DNA from: Patescibacteria group bacterium
GTDB taxonomy: Bacteria; Patescibacteriota; Minisyncoccia; JAHISW01; Tagabacteraceae
DNA length: 13,325 nt
Assembly: GCA_018817995.1 (NCBI GenBank)
Contig: JAHISW010000075.1
Coordinates: 1 to 13,325, forward strand
Direction: 5' to 3'
A program made the translations under genes and the position numbers. The notes below the pieces were generated by a model. It saw nothing but the letters and a program-made list of their open reading frames with translations, ran no database searches and was not told the origin of the DNA. This document shows positions 6,082 through 12,290 of the stretch, piece after piece. Within the stretch, counting starts at the first letter, position 1; each line of letters starts with the position of its first letter.

Positions 6082-6126
6082 ATAAATTGGGTTGATGAGC
6101 AGAAAAGGGGAAAATCTGTTTCATGT

Positions 6127-6606
6127 CTATTTTGGGATGTTTTTTTGAGCTGAACAAGTTAAACAAATTGCTATTGCGTCTATTGTGTCGTCGTTTTTTA
6201 TTTCTTCTTTTACATTAAGCAAAAGTGCTACCATTTTTTTCACTTGTTCTTTTGTGGCTTTGCCATAACCGCATACAGCGGATTTTATTTCCAATGGAGT
6301 ATATTCGTGGATTTCCATACCGTTTTTTAGGGCAAGATAAATTATTACTCCTTTGACTTCCGAAACGTTTAATGCGGTTTTCTGGTTATTTGTGAAATAT
6401 ACCTTCTCTATTGCCAGTGTGTCCGGCTTGTATTCGTTTATGGTTTTCTCTATTTTGTTTGTAATTTCTAGAATTCTTTCGTAATAGGTCTTTTTTGGAT
6501 TTGTTTCAATACAAAAAAAATCTAGCAATTCTTCTTGTTTGCTTTCTTTCTTTAGGACGGCGCAACCAAGACGACCATATCCCGGGTCAATGCCTAGTAT
6601 AATCAT
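6127..6606 (-). CDS. ruvC: Holliday junction resolvase RuvC
   Basis: 159 residues, close to the family norm. RuvC cuts Holliday junctions symmetrically after RuvAB branch migration. The catalytic acidic residues are in place: Asp7 in G-I-D-P-G, Glu67 in A-I-E-K-V-Y-F, and Asp140/Asp143 in D-D-T-I-D-A-I-A. The segment F-T-N-N-Q-K-T-A-L-N-V-S-E-V-K-G (71-86) and G-Y-G-K-A-T-K-E-Q-V (113-122) match the conserved core. The ATG overlaps the yebC stop (ATGA, 6603-6606), indicating coupled translation in the yebC-ruvC order seen in many bacteria. ruvA is not in the cluster. No Shine-Dalgarno stands out. Confidence 0.95.
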   Translation of the reverse strand: MIILGIDPGYGRLGCAVLKKESKQEELLDFFCIETNPKKTYYERILEITNKIEKTINEYKPDTLAIEKVYFTNNQKTALNVSEVKGVIIYLALKNGMEIHEYTPLEIKSAVCGYGKATKEQVKKMVALLLNVKEEIKNDDTIDAIAICLTCSAQKNIPK

Positions 6607-7163
6607 GAATCCTGCGACATGAAACCTGTAACGTTTGCGAAGATACTTTGGACATCTTCTTGTTCTTCTATGGCTTCAATTAGTTGTTTTAGCTTTTCTT
6701 TTTCCGCATCGGAAATATCTATGGTACTCTTTGGTTTCCACTTCCCTTTTTCGTCTTTTCCAAATGCCCAAATGGCAGAACCGGGTGTTGCCAATTTTGA
6801 ATTGTTTTTTGACAGCAAATGTTTTATTTCATTGGATGTCCTGTTTGTGTTATCCGTTATCCCTGTTATTACAAGAGCGCTTCCTCCCGGACCGAATGTT
6901 TCAAAAAGTATTTCTTCCAGTTTCTCGCCTTGTAGTTCGCCTGTGCCTTTTTTTATGGCGTTTTCTATTTTGTCTGAGGGCATGTTTGCGGATTTCGCTT
7001 TGTTTACCGAGTATTTTAGTTCAAAATTAGAATCCGGATCGCCTCCACCTTTCTTAGCCGCTATTGTTATGAGGCGAGACAATTTGGAAAAAACGTGACC
7101 TTTTTTGGCGTCGGTCGTTGATTTTTGATGTTTAATTTTTGACCATTTTGAATGACCGGACAT
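6603..7163 (-). CDS. yebC: YebC/TACO1-family protein lacking the inserted third domain
   Basis: 186 residues against about 240 for the family. It opens with the signature S-G-H-S-K-W-S-K-I-K-H-Q-K (2-14) and contains A-K-K-G-G-G-D-P (36-43), N-M-P-S-D-K-I (60-66), F-G-P-G-G (90-94), and the C-terminal E-D-V-Q-S-I-F-A-N-V (169-178). The stretch normally inserted between the 'G-S-V/A-x-x-x-F' strand and the 'P-K-T/S-T-V/I-x-L' strand is replaced by a short linker (about 136-143), so the core appears intact while domain 3 is missing. Family members were first described as DNA-binding regulators and more recently tied to translation of difficult (for example proline-rich) stretches. It starts 3 nt after the ruvB stop and overlaps ruvC. 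Identity is firm; activity of the short form is unknown. Confidence 0.93.
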   Translation of the reverse strand: MSGHSKWSKIKHQKSTTDAKKGHVFSKLSRLITIAAKKGGGDPDSNFELKYSVNKAKSANMPSDKIENAIKKGTGELQGEKLEEILFETFGPGGSALVITGITDNTNRTSNEIKHLLSKNNSKLATPGSAIWAFGKDEKGKWKPKSTIDISDAEKEKLKQLIEAIEEQEDVQSIFANVTGFMSQDS

Positions 7164-7166
7164 AAT

Positions 7167-8177
7167 CTATAATAAATTATCTTGTGTTGGACATTTTATT
7201 CCCAAATGTTCATAGGCTCGCGGTGTGACAACTCTGCCTCGTGGTCTCCTCTCTATAAATCCTAATTGTATTAAATATGGTTCGCTGACCTCTTCTATTG
7301 TGGCAGTGTCTTCTGATATGGCTGCAGCCAGAGTTTGTAGCCCAACCGGTCCCCCGTTAAATTTGTTAATGAGGGTGAGTAGAATATTTTTGTCTGCGAT
7401 TTCAAGCCCTTTTTCGTCAATATCAAGCAATTCAAAAGTTTTTTCCGCCGAGTTCGCGTCAATTGAGTCTCTTTTGTTTATTTGCGCAAAATCACGGCAT
7501 CTTTTTAAGAGGCGATTTGCTGTGCGGGGGGTAAATCTGCTCCTACTGGATATCTTTTTCACCGCGCTTTCCTCTATTGTCATTCCCAAGATTTTTGCCG
7601 AACGCCTTATTATTTGACCGATTTCGTCTTCACTATAAAATTCCAATCTGAAAATCCCGCCGGAAAAACGGGAACGCAAAGGCGGTGAAAGGAGGGCTAT
7701 TCTTGTTGTGGCGGCCACTAGAGAGAAAGCGGGTAATTCTAACTGTATTGTTCTTGCTGATGGCCCCTTGCCTATTATAATATCCAAAGACCTTTCTTCC
7801 ATCGCAGGGTAAAGAACTTCTTCAACGGTCTTGTTTAGGCGGTGGGCTTCATCTATAAAAAGGATGTCCCCGTCCGACAGGTTTGTTAAAACAGAAGCTA
7901 GGTCTCCAACTTTTTCTATCGCTGGACCGGAACTTATTTTTAGTGAGCTACCCATTTCTTTTGCTATAATGTGAGCTAACGTGGTTTTGCCCAGACCCGC
8001 CGGACCGTAAAAAAGGAGGTGTTCCACAGGCTCTTGTCTTTCTTTTGCGGCCCCGAGTAGTATTTTTAGATTCTTTTTTATACCACTTTGTCCGATGTAT
8101 TCGTCCCAAATTTTTGGACGCAATGTTATATCCAAGGACCTATCTTCAAATTTTTGTTTTTCTTTTGGTTTGTCCAT
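7167..8177 (-). CDS. ruvB: Holliday junction branch-migration ATPase RuvB
   Basis: Counting from ATG 8177 the protein has 336 residues, the normal RuvB length, and begins 19 residues before the conserved L-R-P-K-x-x-x-E-Y-I-G-Q. Seen: Walker A G-P-A-G-L-G-K-T (58-65), Walker B I-L-F-I-D-E-A-H (105-112), sensor 1 A-A-T-T-R (155-159), Arg finger R-S-R-F (168-171), P-R-T-A-N-R-L-L (217-224) and the winged-helix end R-G-R-V-V-T-P-R-A-Y (313-322). RuvB hexamers pump DNA through Holliday junctions with RuvA. The frame stays open another 50 codons to ATGs at 8303 and 8327. That extension (containing L-P-G-D-F-K-E-L-Y-Q) carries one arm of a 29-bp inverted repeat and is not typical of the family, so a longer N-terminus is possible but less likely. 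It is followed at 3 nt by yebC. Confidence 0.95.
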   Translation of the reverse strand: MDKPKEKQKFEDRSLDITLRPKIWDEYIGQSGIKKNLKILLGAAKERQEPVEHLLFYGPAGLGKTTLAHIIAKEMGSSLKISSGPAIEKVGDLASVLTNLSDGDILFIDEAHRLNKTVEEVLYPAMEERSLDIIIGKGPSARTIQLELPAFSLVAATTRIALLSPPLRSRFSGGIFRLEFYSEDEIGQIIRRSAKILGMTIEESAVKKISSRSRFTPRTANRLLKRCRDFAQINKRDSIDANSAEKTFELLDIDEKGLEIADKNILLTLINKFNGGPVGLQTLAAAISEDTATIEEVSEPYLIQLGFIERRPRGRVVTPRAYEHLGIKCPTQDNLL

Positions 8178-8219
8178 AAAATTAGAGGGGTTGACAAAAT
8201 CCTTTTTTTGATATAAAGT

Positions 8220-8411
8220 TTGGTAAAGTTCCTTAAAATCTCCAGGTAGCAAGGCTAACGCTTTTTGGGTTTCTTTTCTTATTTTTATAAGTTTTAAGGA
8301 CATTTTGGTTTGTTTTGTAAAAAACAAACGAAGGTTATCCTTTAGAGAACCTCATGTTTTTGGTGCCCACACTAAAAACTATTACCTGGAGATTTTAAGG
8401 AACTTTACCAA
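8220..8411. repeat. Perfect 29-bp inverted repeat with 134-bp spacer across the pilB-ruvB junction
   Basis: The arm at 8220-8248 (beginning TTGGTAAAGTTCC) is the exact reverse complement of 8383-8411 (ending GGAACTTTACCAA). The right arm contains the last codon and stop of pilB; the left arm lies in the N-terminal extension of the ruvB frame. The spacer (8249-8382) holds both upstream ruvB start candidates (8327, 8303) and, near its centre, a second small palindrome GTTTGTTTT / AAAACAAAC (8308-8316 with 8321-8329). In the operon mRNA the arms could form a long stem enclosing those starts. In DNA they could permit inversion of the spacer. No recombinase is in the window. Confidence 0.93.
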
Positions 8412-10075
8412 TTTAAATCAATAATTCTTTTAACTTCATCGAACGAAGTCATTCCATCTATAATTTTTGAAATAGCATCCTGTTTCATGTTTAGAAATCC
8501 CTGTTCGTCCATCGCCTGCTTTATTTCTGTTTCGGGCGGGTTTTTTAGTATGATCGTTTCCATTTTGTCGTCTATCAAAAGAATCTCAAAGATACCCATC
8601 CTTCCTCTATAGCCGATGTTATTGCATTTTTCGCATGAACTTGACGTAAAAATCTTCAAATTTTTCAGGCTCGGTTTTTCGTTTTCTTTGGGGAAAGATG
8701 ACACAATTTTTTCTATAATTTCTCGTTCTTCTTTTTTTGGTTCGGTCCTTTTTTTGCAAAATGGGCATAGTTTTCTCACTAATCTTTGCGCTATAGCGAC
8801 GTTTATTGAAGGGGCGATAGTAGAAGGATTTGCTCCGAGGTCAATTAGTCTTGGTATTGTTCCTATCGCATTGTTAGTGTGAAGTGTTGATAAGACCAAA
8901 TGCCCTGTCAGTGCCGCGTTTAACGCGATGCTCGCCGCCTCAATATCTCTTATCTCGCCAACAAGAATTACATCGGGGTCTTGTCTTAAAATAGAGCGGA
9001 GGCCGGTGGAGAAAGTATATCCTTCTTTGTCGTTTGTTTGCGTTTGTGTAATGTTTGGCAGGTGATATTCAATGGGATCTTCGATAGTGATAATTTTGAT
9101 TGACGGGGATGATATTTTTTTTAAAAAAGAATACAGGGTGGTTGTTTTCCCCGATCCTGTTGGACCCGTGCTCAGGATCATTCCATTTGGTTTTGCTATT
9201 TCTTTTTCTATTGCTTCTTGTAATCTTGGTTGTAAGCCCAAGTCTTCAAAAGAAATGCTTATTGTGTTCGGATCCAATAGCCTTAAGACAATTGATTCCC
9301 CGTTTGGTCCCGGGAGCGTTGACGAACGTACCTCGATTTTTGTGTCTTTCAGATTGATTGTAAAACGGCCGTCTTGTGCTTGTTCTCTTATGTTTAATTG
9401 CATTTCAGATATCAATTTAATTCTTGACGCTATTAATTGATAAGAACGGGAGTTGAATTCTAAAATGTCGTGCAAGACGCCGTCTATTCGTAAACGTAGT
9501 TTTGTTTTATCTTCGTGCGGTTCTATGTGGATATCAGATGCGTCTGTTTTTAGCGCTCCGCTTATCATTATCTCTAATAATTGTGAAATTTTACGGGTCT
9601 CTCCACTTTCATTTCTTTTATCAAATAATTCTTTGAGCCTGTCCAGCGTATTCGTTTGAGACAAGAATTCTTCCATTGCCTCGGTGGAAATGTTTACTGT
9701 TCCTCTTGTTGTTTGTATAAATTCCGGAACTTCCTTATATCTTGACAGCGCTTTTTCTAAACTTTTCGAAGAAATTAAGTAGGTCTGAACTTTATAGCCG
9801 TCTTCTGTCAATTTTTTTAGGAGGTTTTGCGCCAGTTGCAAGTTGGGTTTTTTCAATCCAACGTTTATTTGCTTTCCTGTCCCGCTAAAGACAACAATAC
9901 TAGCTTCTCTTGCTTTATCTTCGGGTATTAGTTTCAAATAATCCAATTCAATGGTGACATTAATCAAGTTGATATACGGGATACCATACTTCTGCGCCAG
10001 AATTTGGGTTACCTCCTCCTCCTCTTTTATTAGTAGTCTTTTTATTTTTTGTTTTTGTTCTTCGTGTGTTTCCAT
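8405..10075 (-). CDS. pilB: Type II/IV secretion-family ATPase, PilB/GspE type (type IV pilus assembly motor)
   Basis: 556 residues from ATG 10075. The frame is open to 10282, but that part overlaps the coding region of the upstream gene and reads as its shadow. The order is a MshEN-like N-terminal domain (about 15-115), the linker T-D-A-S-D-I-H-I-E-P-H-E (177-188), Walker A G-P-T-G-S-G-K-T (304-311), I-T-I-E-D-P-I-E-Y (329-337), Walker B D-P-D-V-I-L-V-G-E-I-R-D (366-377), the His box S-T-L-H-T-N (396-401) and a tetracysteine zinc site C-x2-C (437/440) and C-x2-C (481/484). It powers pilin polymerisation at the inner membrane. No pilC or pilin genes are adjacent. It begins 8 nt after the upstream stop; the Shine-Dalgarno is weak. 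The stop codon sits inside a 29-bp inverted repeat. Confidence 0.93.
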   Translation of the reverse strand: METHEEQKQKIKRLLIKEEEEVTQILAQKYGIPYINLINVTIELDYLKLIPEDKAREASIVVFSGTGKQINVGLKKPNLQLAQNLLKKLTEDGYKVQTYLISSKSLEKALSRYKEVPEFIQTTRGTVNISTEAMEEFLSQTNTLDRLKELFDKRNESGETRKISQLLEIMISGALKTDASDIHIEPHEDKTKLRLRIDGVLHDILEFNSRSYQLIASRIKLISEMQLNIREQAQDGRFTINLKDTKIEVRSSTLPGPNGESIVLRLLDPNTISISFEDLGLQPRLQEAIEKEIAKPNGMILSTGPTGSGKTTTLYSFLKKISSPSIKIITIEDPIEYHLPNITQTQTNDKEGYTFSTGLRSILRQDPDVILVGEIRDIEAASIALNAALTGHLVLSTLHTNNAIGTIPRLIDLGANPSTIAPSINVAIAQRLVRKLCPFCKKRTEPKKEEREIIEKIVSSFPKENEKPSLKNLKIFTSSSCEKCNNIGYRGRMGIFEILLIDDKMETIILKNPPETEIKQAMDEQGFLNMKQDAISKIIDGMTSFDEVKRIIDLNW

Positions 10076-10083
10076 TGCTACTT

Positions 10084-11181
10084 TTATTTTACACCTTTTA
10101 TGACTTCTCGCATATGCGCTTCGGCTAAAGAAAAATTTTTGAAGGGCCCGACGGCAAAAAAATGGCTTTGCATTTTTATCTGCATTTTTTCTGCCAGAAG
10201 AAACAAACGTTTTTTGTCGTCGTGTTTGTTGGCCACGAGCGTAGCCATTATTCCATTTGTTGACTGCCAAATTAAAATACATATGCTTTGGTCAACAAAT
10301 TTCCGAATTTTTTTCAGAATACTATATAGAACAAGAGAAGAAGGCGGGGTGTTATTTGTTTTTTGGAAGTCTTTATAGTTCAGGAAACTCCATGATATAT
10401 CTAGAGAATTATCTGCGTAAGTGCGCGCAAGCGCTCGGCCTAGAATTTGAGTGAAAGAAGAAGTGTTCTCTTTCTTCAGTATTTTCAATACATTTTCTTG
10501 CGAGGCTTTATTTTCAAGAAGCATACTTCCTAATGATAAAGTGTCTTTCGTAGTTCTTTTAGAGAAGTTGTCTGTCTCTATTGAAAGCGCGGCGAGAAGA
10601 AGAGTGGAGATGTTCTCATTGGAAATGAGGTTTTCGTCTAGGATTTTTATTATGCCAAAAATTTTTTCTGTCAGTGTTTTTTCATTTGGCGAGATGAATA
10701 TTATTTTTTCGTTTTCCGGCAACTGCATACTGCCCTGAAACTCTGTTATTTTTTCTTTGTCTTCAAATAAACAAAATACGGCGCTTACTTCGGGGGGGAT
10801 TTTTTCCACAAAGATGCCTTCTTTTGATATTTGGCAACCGTTTTTGGATGTTATTATAAAGGATAAATGCTCGCCTTCTTCTTTGTAGGAGACTTGCTCT
10901 ATGTTATAATCTTTTTTGGGCAGTTTTATCGCTGTTCTTTGAGGGAAAGAGGGGTTTGTTTCCGCTTGCAGTATTGTCTGCCATTTTTCTTTCAAGTGAG
11001 CGGTTGTTTCTCCTAGTGACGGGACAAGGGCGAGTCTGTTTTTGATGTTTAACGCCCCTCTCAGCGCTTCCGCTGACAAGAATTCGTACTCCTCGGGGTT
11101 CTTATCAAGTAATATGGCAAAACTTTTGGAGTTTTCTATGATTGTTTTTATTTTGTTGGAGTTGTTGTTTGGAGGAAACAT
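10084..11181 (-). CDS. Degenerate DHH/DHHA1-family phosphoesterase-like protein
   Basis: 365 residues, soluble, first gene of the operon that continues with pilB. The layout resembles NrnA/RecJ-type DHH proteins: an N-terminal helix and strand F-A-I-L-L-D-K-N-P-E-E-Y-E (21-33), where family members have N-P-D-x-D; a strand I-I-F-I-S-P-N (160-166), where they have I-D-H-H; A-L-S-I-E-T-D-N-F (198-206), equivalent to the T-D-T-G-x-F motif; and a C-terminal DHHA1-like region (about 295-365) without the G-G-G-H motif. Most metal-binding residues of an active nuclease therefore appear lost; only the Asp of E-T-D-N-F is kept. It may be a binding or structural protein. The family call is by motif order only, so an unrelated fold is possible. 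ATG 11181 has at best a GAG as Shine-Dalgarno. Confidence 0.6.
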   Translation of the reverse strand: MFPPNNNSNKIKTIIENSKSFAILLDKNPEEYEFLSAEALRGALNIKNRLALVPSLGETTAHLKEKWQTILQAETNPSFPQRTAIKLPKKDYNIEQVSYKEEGEHLSFIITSKNGCQISKEGIFVEKIPPEVSAVFCLFEDKEKITEFQGSMQLPENEKIIFISPNEKTLTEKIFGIIKILDENLISNENISTLLLAALSIETDNFSKRTTKDTLSLGSMLLENKASQENVLKILKKENTSSFTQILGRALARTYADNSLDISWSFLNYKDFQKTNNTPPSSLVLYSILKKIRKFVDQSICILIWQSTNGIMATLVANKHDDKKRLFLLAEKMQIKMQSHFFAVGPFKNFSLAEAHMREVIKGVK

Positions 11182-11196
11182 ATCTCAAATTTATTT

Positions 11197-11217
11197 ATGC
11201 TAGTTTTCTTCTAGCAT
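11197..11217. other. Small hairpin in the leader before the DHH-like gene
   Basis: ATGCTAG / CTAGCAT, a 7-bp perfect stem with a 7-nt loop, ending 15 nt upstream of the ATG at 11181. On the plus strand it is followed by TTTT, so it might weakly stop transcripts entering from the operon side. A 12-bp palindrome ATCAATATTGAT lies nearby at 11232-11243 and could be an operator. No convincing minus-strand promoter was found in 11182-11288. Confidence 0.4.
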
Positions 11218-11288
11218 TTTGAAAAAACTCTATCAATATTGATTGGTGGAAAAAATCGTGTTCAGGTGAGGGTAGATTATTGTGGGGG

Positions 11289-11316
11289 TTGACAAGAGGT
11301 ATTTTAATGGTATAAT
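11289..11316 (+). promoter_or_regulatory. Consensus sigma70-type promoter
   Basis: Exact TTGACA at 11289-11294, a 16-bp spacer, and exact TATAAT at 11311-11316. The predicted start near 11323 gives a leader of roughly 29 nt before the ATG at 11352. Both hexamers being perfect is unusual and indicates strong constitutive transcription of the small lipoprotein gene. Confidence 0.92.
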
Positions 11317-11340
11317 TGGGGAAAGTAAATTGACAAAAAA

Positions 11341-11346
11341 GGGAGG
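11341..11346 (+). promoter_or_regulatory. Strong Shine-Dalgarno (GGGAGG)
   Basis: GGGAGG with a 5-nt A-only spacer before ATG 11352. It is the only strong ribosome-binding site seen in front of a gene in this window, and it fixes the start of the lipoprotein gene. Confidence 0.9.
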
Positions 11347-11351
11347 AAAAA

Positions 11352-11750
11352 ATGAAAAGAATATTTTTGGTTGCAATGATTACAGTGGTGGTTATGTTGG
11401 GTGTCGTATCAAGTGGTTGCGTGCCACATATAGTATACAGTGGCAGGTTCGCCGGGTACGAGGTTTCTTCGTACTCGTATGTCATCAAGGTACTTAACGG
11501 ACTTTCCTATACTGTTCAGATAAGGTATGGGAGGTCGACCATGTTGGAGCCTGGAGGAGAGACGAGCATCATAGTCTCCAAATTTGACTCCACCCGTGAG
11601 CTGGTCATCACAGCTGTCGTGTTTGGATCTGGTGGCGAAATTATTGGGACAGCTACGAAGAAAATTCGTGTCCCGAACAACCGCCACTATCGGGACGACC
11701 GCTCGCAGGTGGTCTGGCATATAACGAATTTCGACCGCCTCCGCGATTAA
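11352..11750 (+). CDS. Small predicted secreted lipoprotein of unknown function, compositionally foreign
   Basis: 132 residues. The N-terminus M-K-R-I followed by a hydrophobic core to about residue 19 and S-S-G-C (Cys23) looks like a Sec signal with a lipobox, though Ser rather than Leu at -3 is atypical; ordinary cleavage is an alternative. The mature part alternates strands and glycine turns (for example V-L-N-G-L-S-Y-T-V-Q-I-R-Y-G-R and L-E-P-G-G-E-T), suggesting a small beta-sandwich, and the tail is Arg/Asp-rich. No family is recognised. Base use differs sharply from its neighbours: 31 of 60 bases are G or C at 11581-11640, against 18 of 60 at 12061-12120 in tsaE, with many C/G-ending codons. 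With its own consensus promoter, strong Shine-Dalgarno and terminator it looks like a self-contained acquired unit. Confidence 0.85.
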   Translation: MKRIFLVAMITVVVMLGVVSSGCVPHIVYSGRFAGYEVSSYSYVIKVLNGLSYTVQIRYGRSTMLEPGGETSIIVSKFDSTRELVITAVVFGSGGEIIGTATKKIRVPNNRHYRDDRSQVVWHITNFDRLRD

Positions 11751-11751
11751 T

Positions 11752-11776
11752 TTTACCAAGGACGGTCCTTGGTAAA
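11752..11776. repeat. Palindrome just after the lipoprotein stop codon
   Basis: 12-bp arms TTTACCAAGGAC / GTCCTTGGTAAA around a single G. There is no T-tract on either strand, so it is not itself a terminator. The CCAAGG/CCTTGG core recurs in the stem of the terminator 12 bp downstream. It could stabilise the mRNA 3' end, bind a protein dimer, or mark a unit boundary. Confidence 0.8.
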
Positions 11777-11787
11777 CAGAACTAAAC

Positions 11788-11820
11788 CGCCTTGGGTTAA
11801 ATTCCCAAGGCGTTTTTTTT
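11788..11820 (+). terminator. Intrinsic terminator of the lipoprotein gene
   Basis: Stem CGCCTTGGG / CCCAAGGCG (11788-11796 with 11804-11812), a 7-nt loop, then eight T residues (11813-11820). It is a strong rho-independent terminator in the plus direction and sits immediately before tsaE. Confidence 0.95.
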
Positions 11821-11837
11821 ATGTTATACATTTATTT

Positions 11838-12275
11838 ATGAAAAGAATAAGAAAGATTTCAAAATCAAAAAGAGAAACGCGGGAGATAGCGGAAAATTTT
11901 GCCAAAGAATTATGTAAATCTAAAGACAGAAAAACGGCAACCGTTATTGCTATGGTTGGAGATTTGGGAAGTGGCAAGACAACATTTGTTCAATATTTTG
12001 CCAAAGCGCTGGGTGTGAAAGAATATGTTACAAGTCCTACTTTTGTTTTGCTCAAGAAATATAACCATTTAATTCATATCGATGCTTATAGACTTGATGG
12101 TCCGGAAGATTTAAAAGATTTAAACTGGAACGAAATTATAAAAGACCCTAAAAATATAATCTTGATAGAATGGGCAGATAAAATCAAAAAAGCTCTTCCA
12201 AAAGAGTATTTTTTAATAAAGTTTGAACACAAAACTGAAAAACAGCGTGCTATTGACATAAAACAAATAAAATAG
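11838..12275 (+). CDS. tsaE: tRNA t6A37 biosynthesis ATPase TsaE
   Basis: 145 residues from ATG 11838. A longer frame from 11769 would run through the terminator, so it is rejected. TsaE is the ATPase that works with TsaB and TsaD to make N6-threonylcarbamoyladenosine at position 37 of ANN-reading tRNAs. Seen: Walker A G-D-L-G-S-G-K-T-T (41-49), the family block T-S-P-T-F (65-69), the H-I-D-A-Y-R-L segment (80-86) and the C-terminal I-E-W-A-D (110-114). The length is normal. There is no Shine-Dalgarno. A TATACA box (11825-11830) lies 7 nt before the ATG, so a leaderless start just after the preceding terminator is possible. Its last codons contain the promoter of the next gene. Confidence 0.94.
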   Translation: MKRIRKISKSKRETREIAENFAKELCKSKDRKTATVIAMVGDLGSGKTTFVQYFAKALGVKEYVTSPTFVLLKKYNHLIHIDAYRLDGPEDLKDLNWNEIIKDPKNIILIEWADKIKKALPKEYFLIKFEHKTEKQRAIDIKQIK

Positions 12276-12281
12276 TATAAT
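12253..12281 (+). promoter_or_regulatory. Consensus sigma70-type promoter inside the end of tsaE, nearly leaderless
   Basis: Exact TTGACA at 12253-12258, a 17-bp spacer and exact TATAAT at 12276-12281. The -35 box and spacer are the last tsaE codons and its TAG. Only 9 nt separate the -10 box from the ATG at 12291, so the mRNA leader would be about 0-3 nt and no Shine-Dalgarno fits. Confidence 0.9.
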
Positions 12282-12290
12282 CTGTTTAAC

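Noticed and set aside
5946..6126. Structured RNA gene in the ruvC-to-acidic-gene gap
   Set aside because: No tRNA-like fold, strong stem or known RNA motif could be found by eye; small coding frames explain the interval at least as well.
6619..7098. Plus-strand frame of 159 codons opposite yebC
   Set aside because: Antisense shadow of a clear YebC gene; low-complexity Ser/Phe/Pro composition without motifs.
10076..10282. Longer N-terminus for the PilB-type ATPase
   Set aside because: The extra 69 residues overlap the DHH-like gene in another frame and read as a shadow; the family's N-terminal domain fits a start at 10075.
11195..11831. Minus-strand frames of 97 and 140 codons opposite the lipoprotein gene
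   Set aside because: They are antisense shadows of a gene with its own promoter, Shine-Dalgarno and signal peptide; the higher GC content keeps stops rare.
11769..11837. Longer N-terminus for TsaE
   Set aside because: It would be translated through an intrinsic terminator hairpin and its T-tract; the ATG at 11838 gives normal TsaE length.
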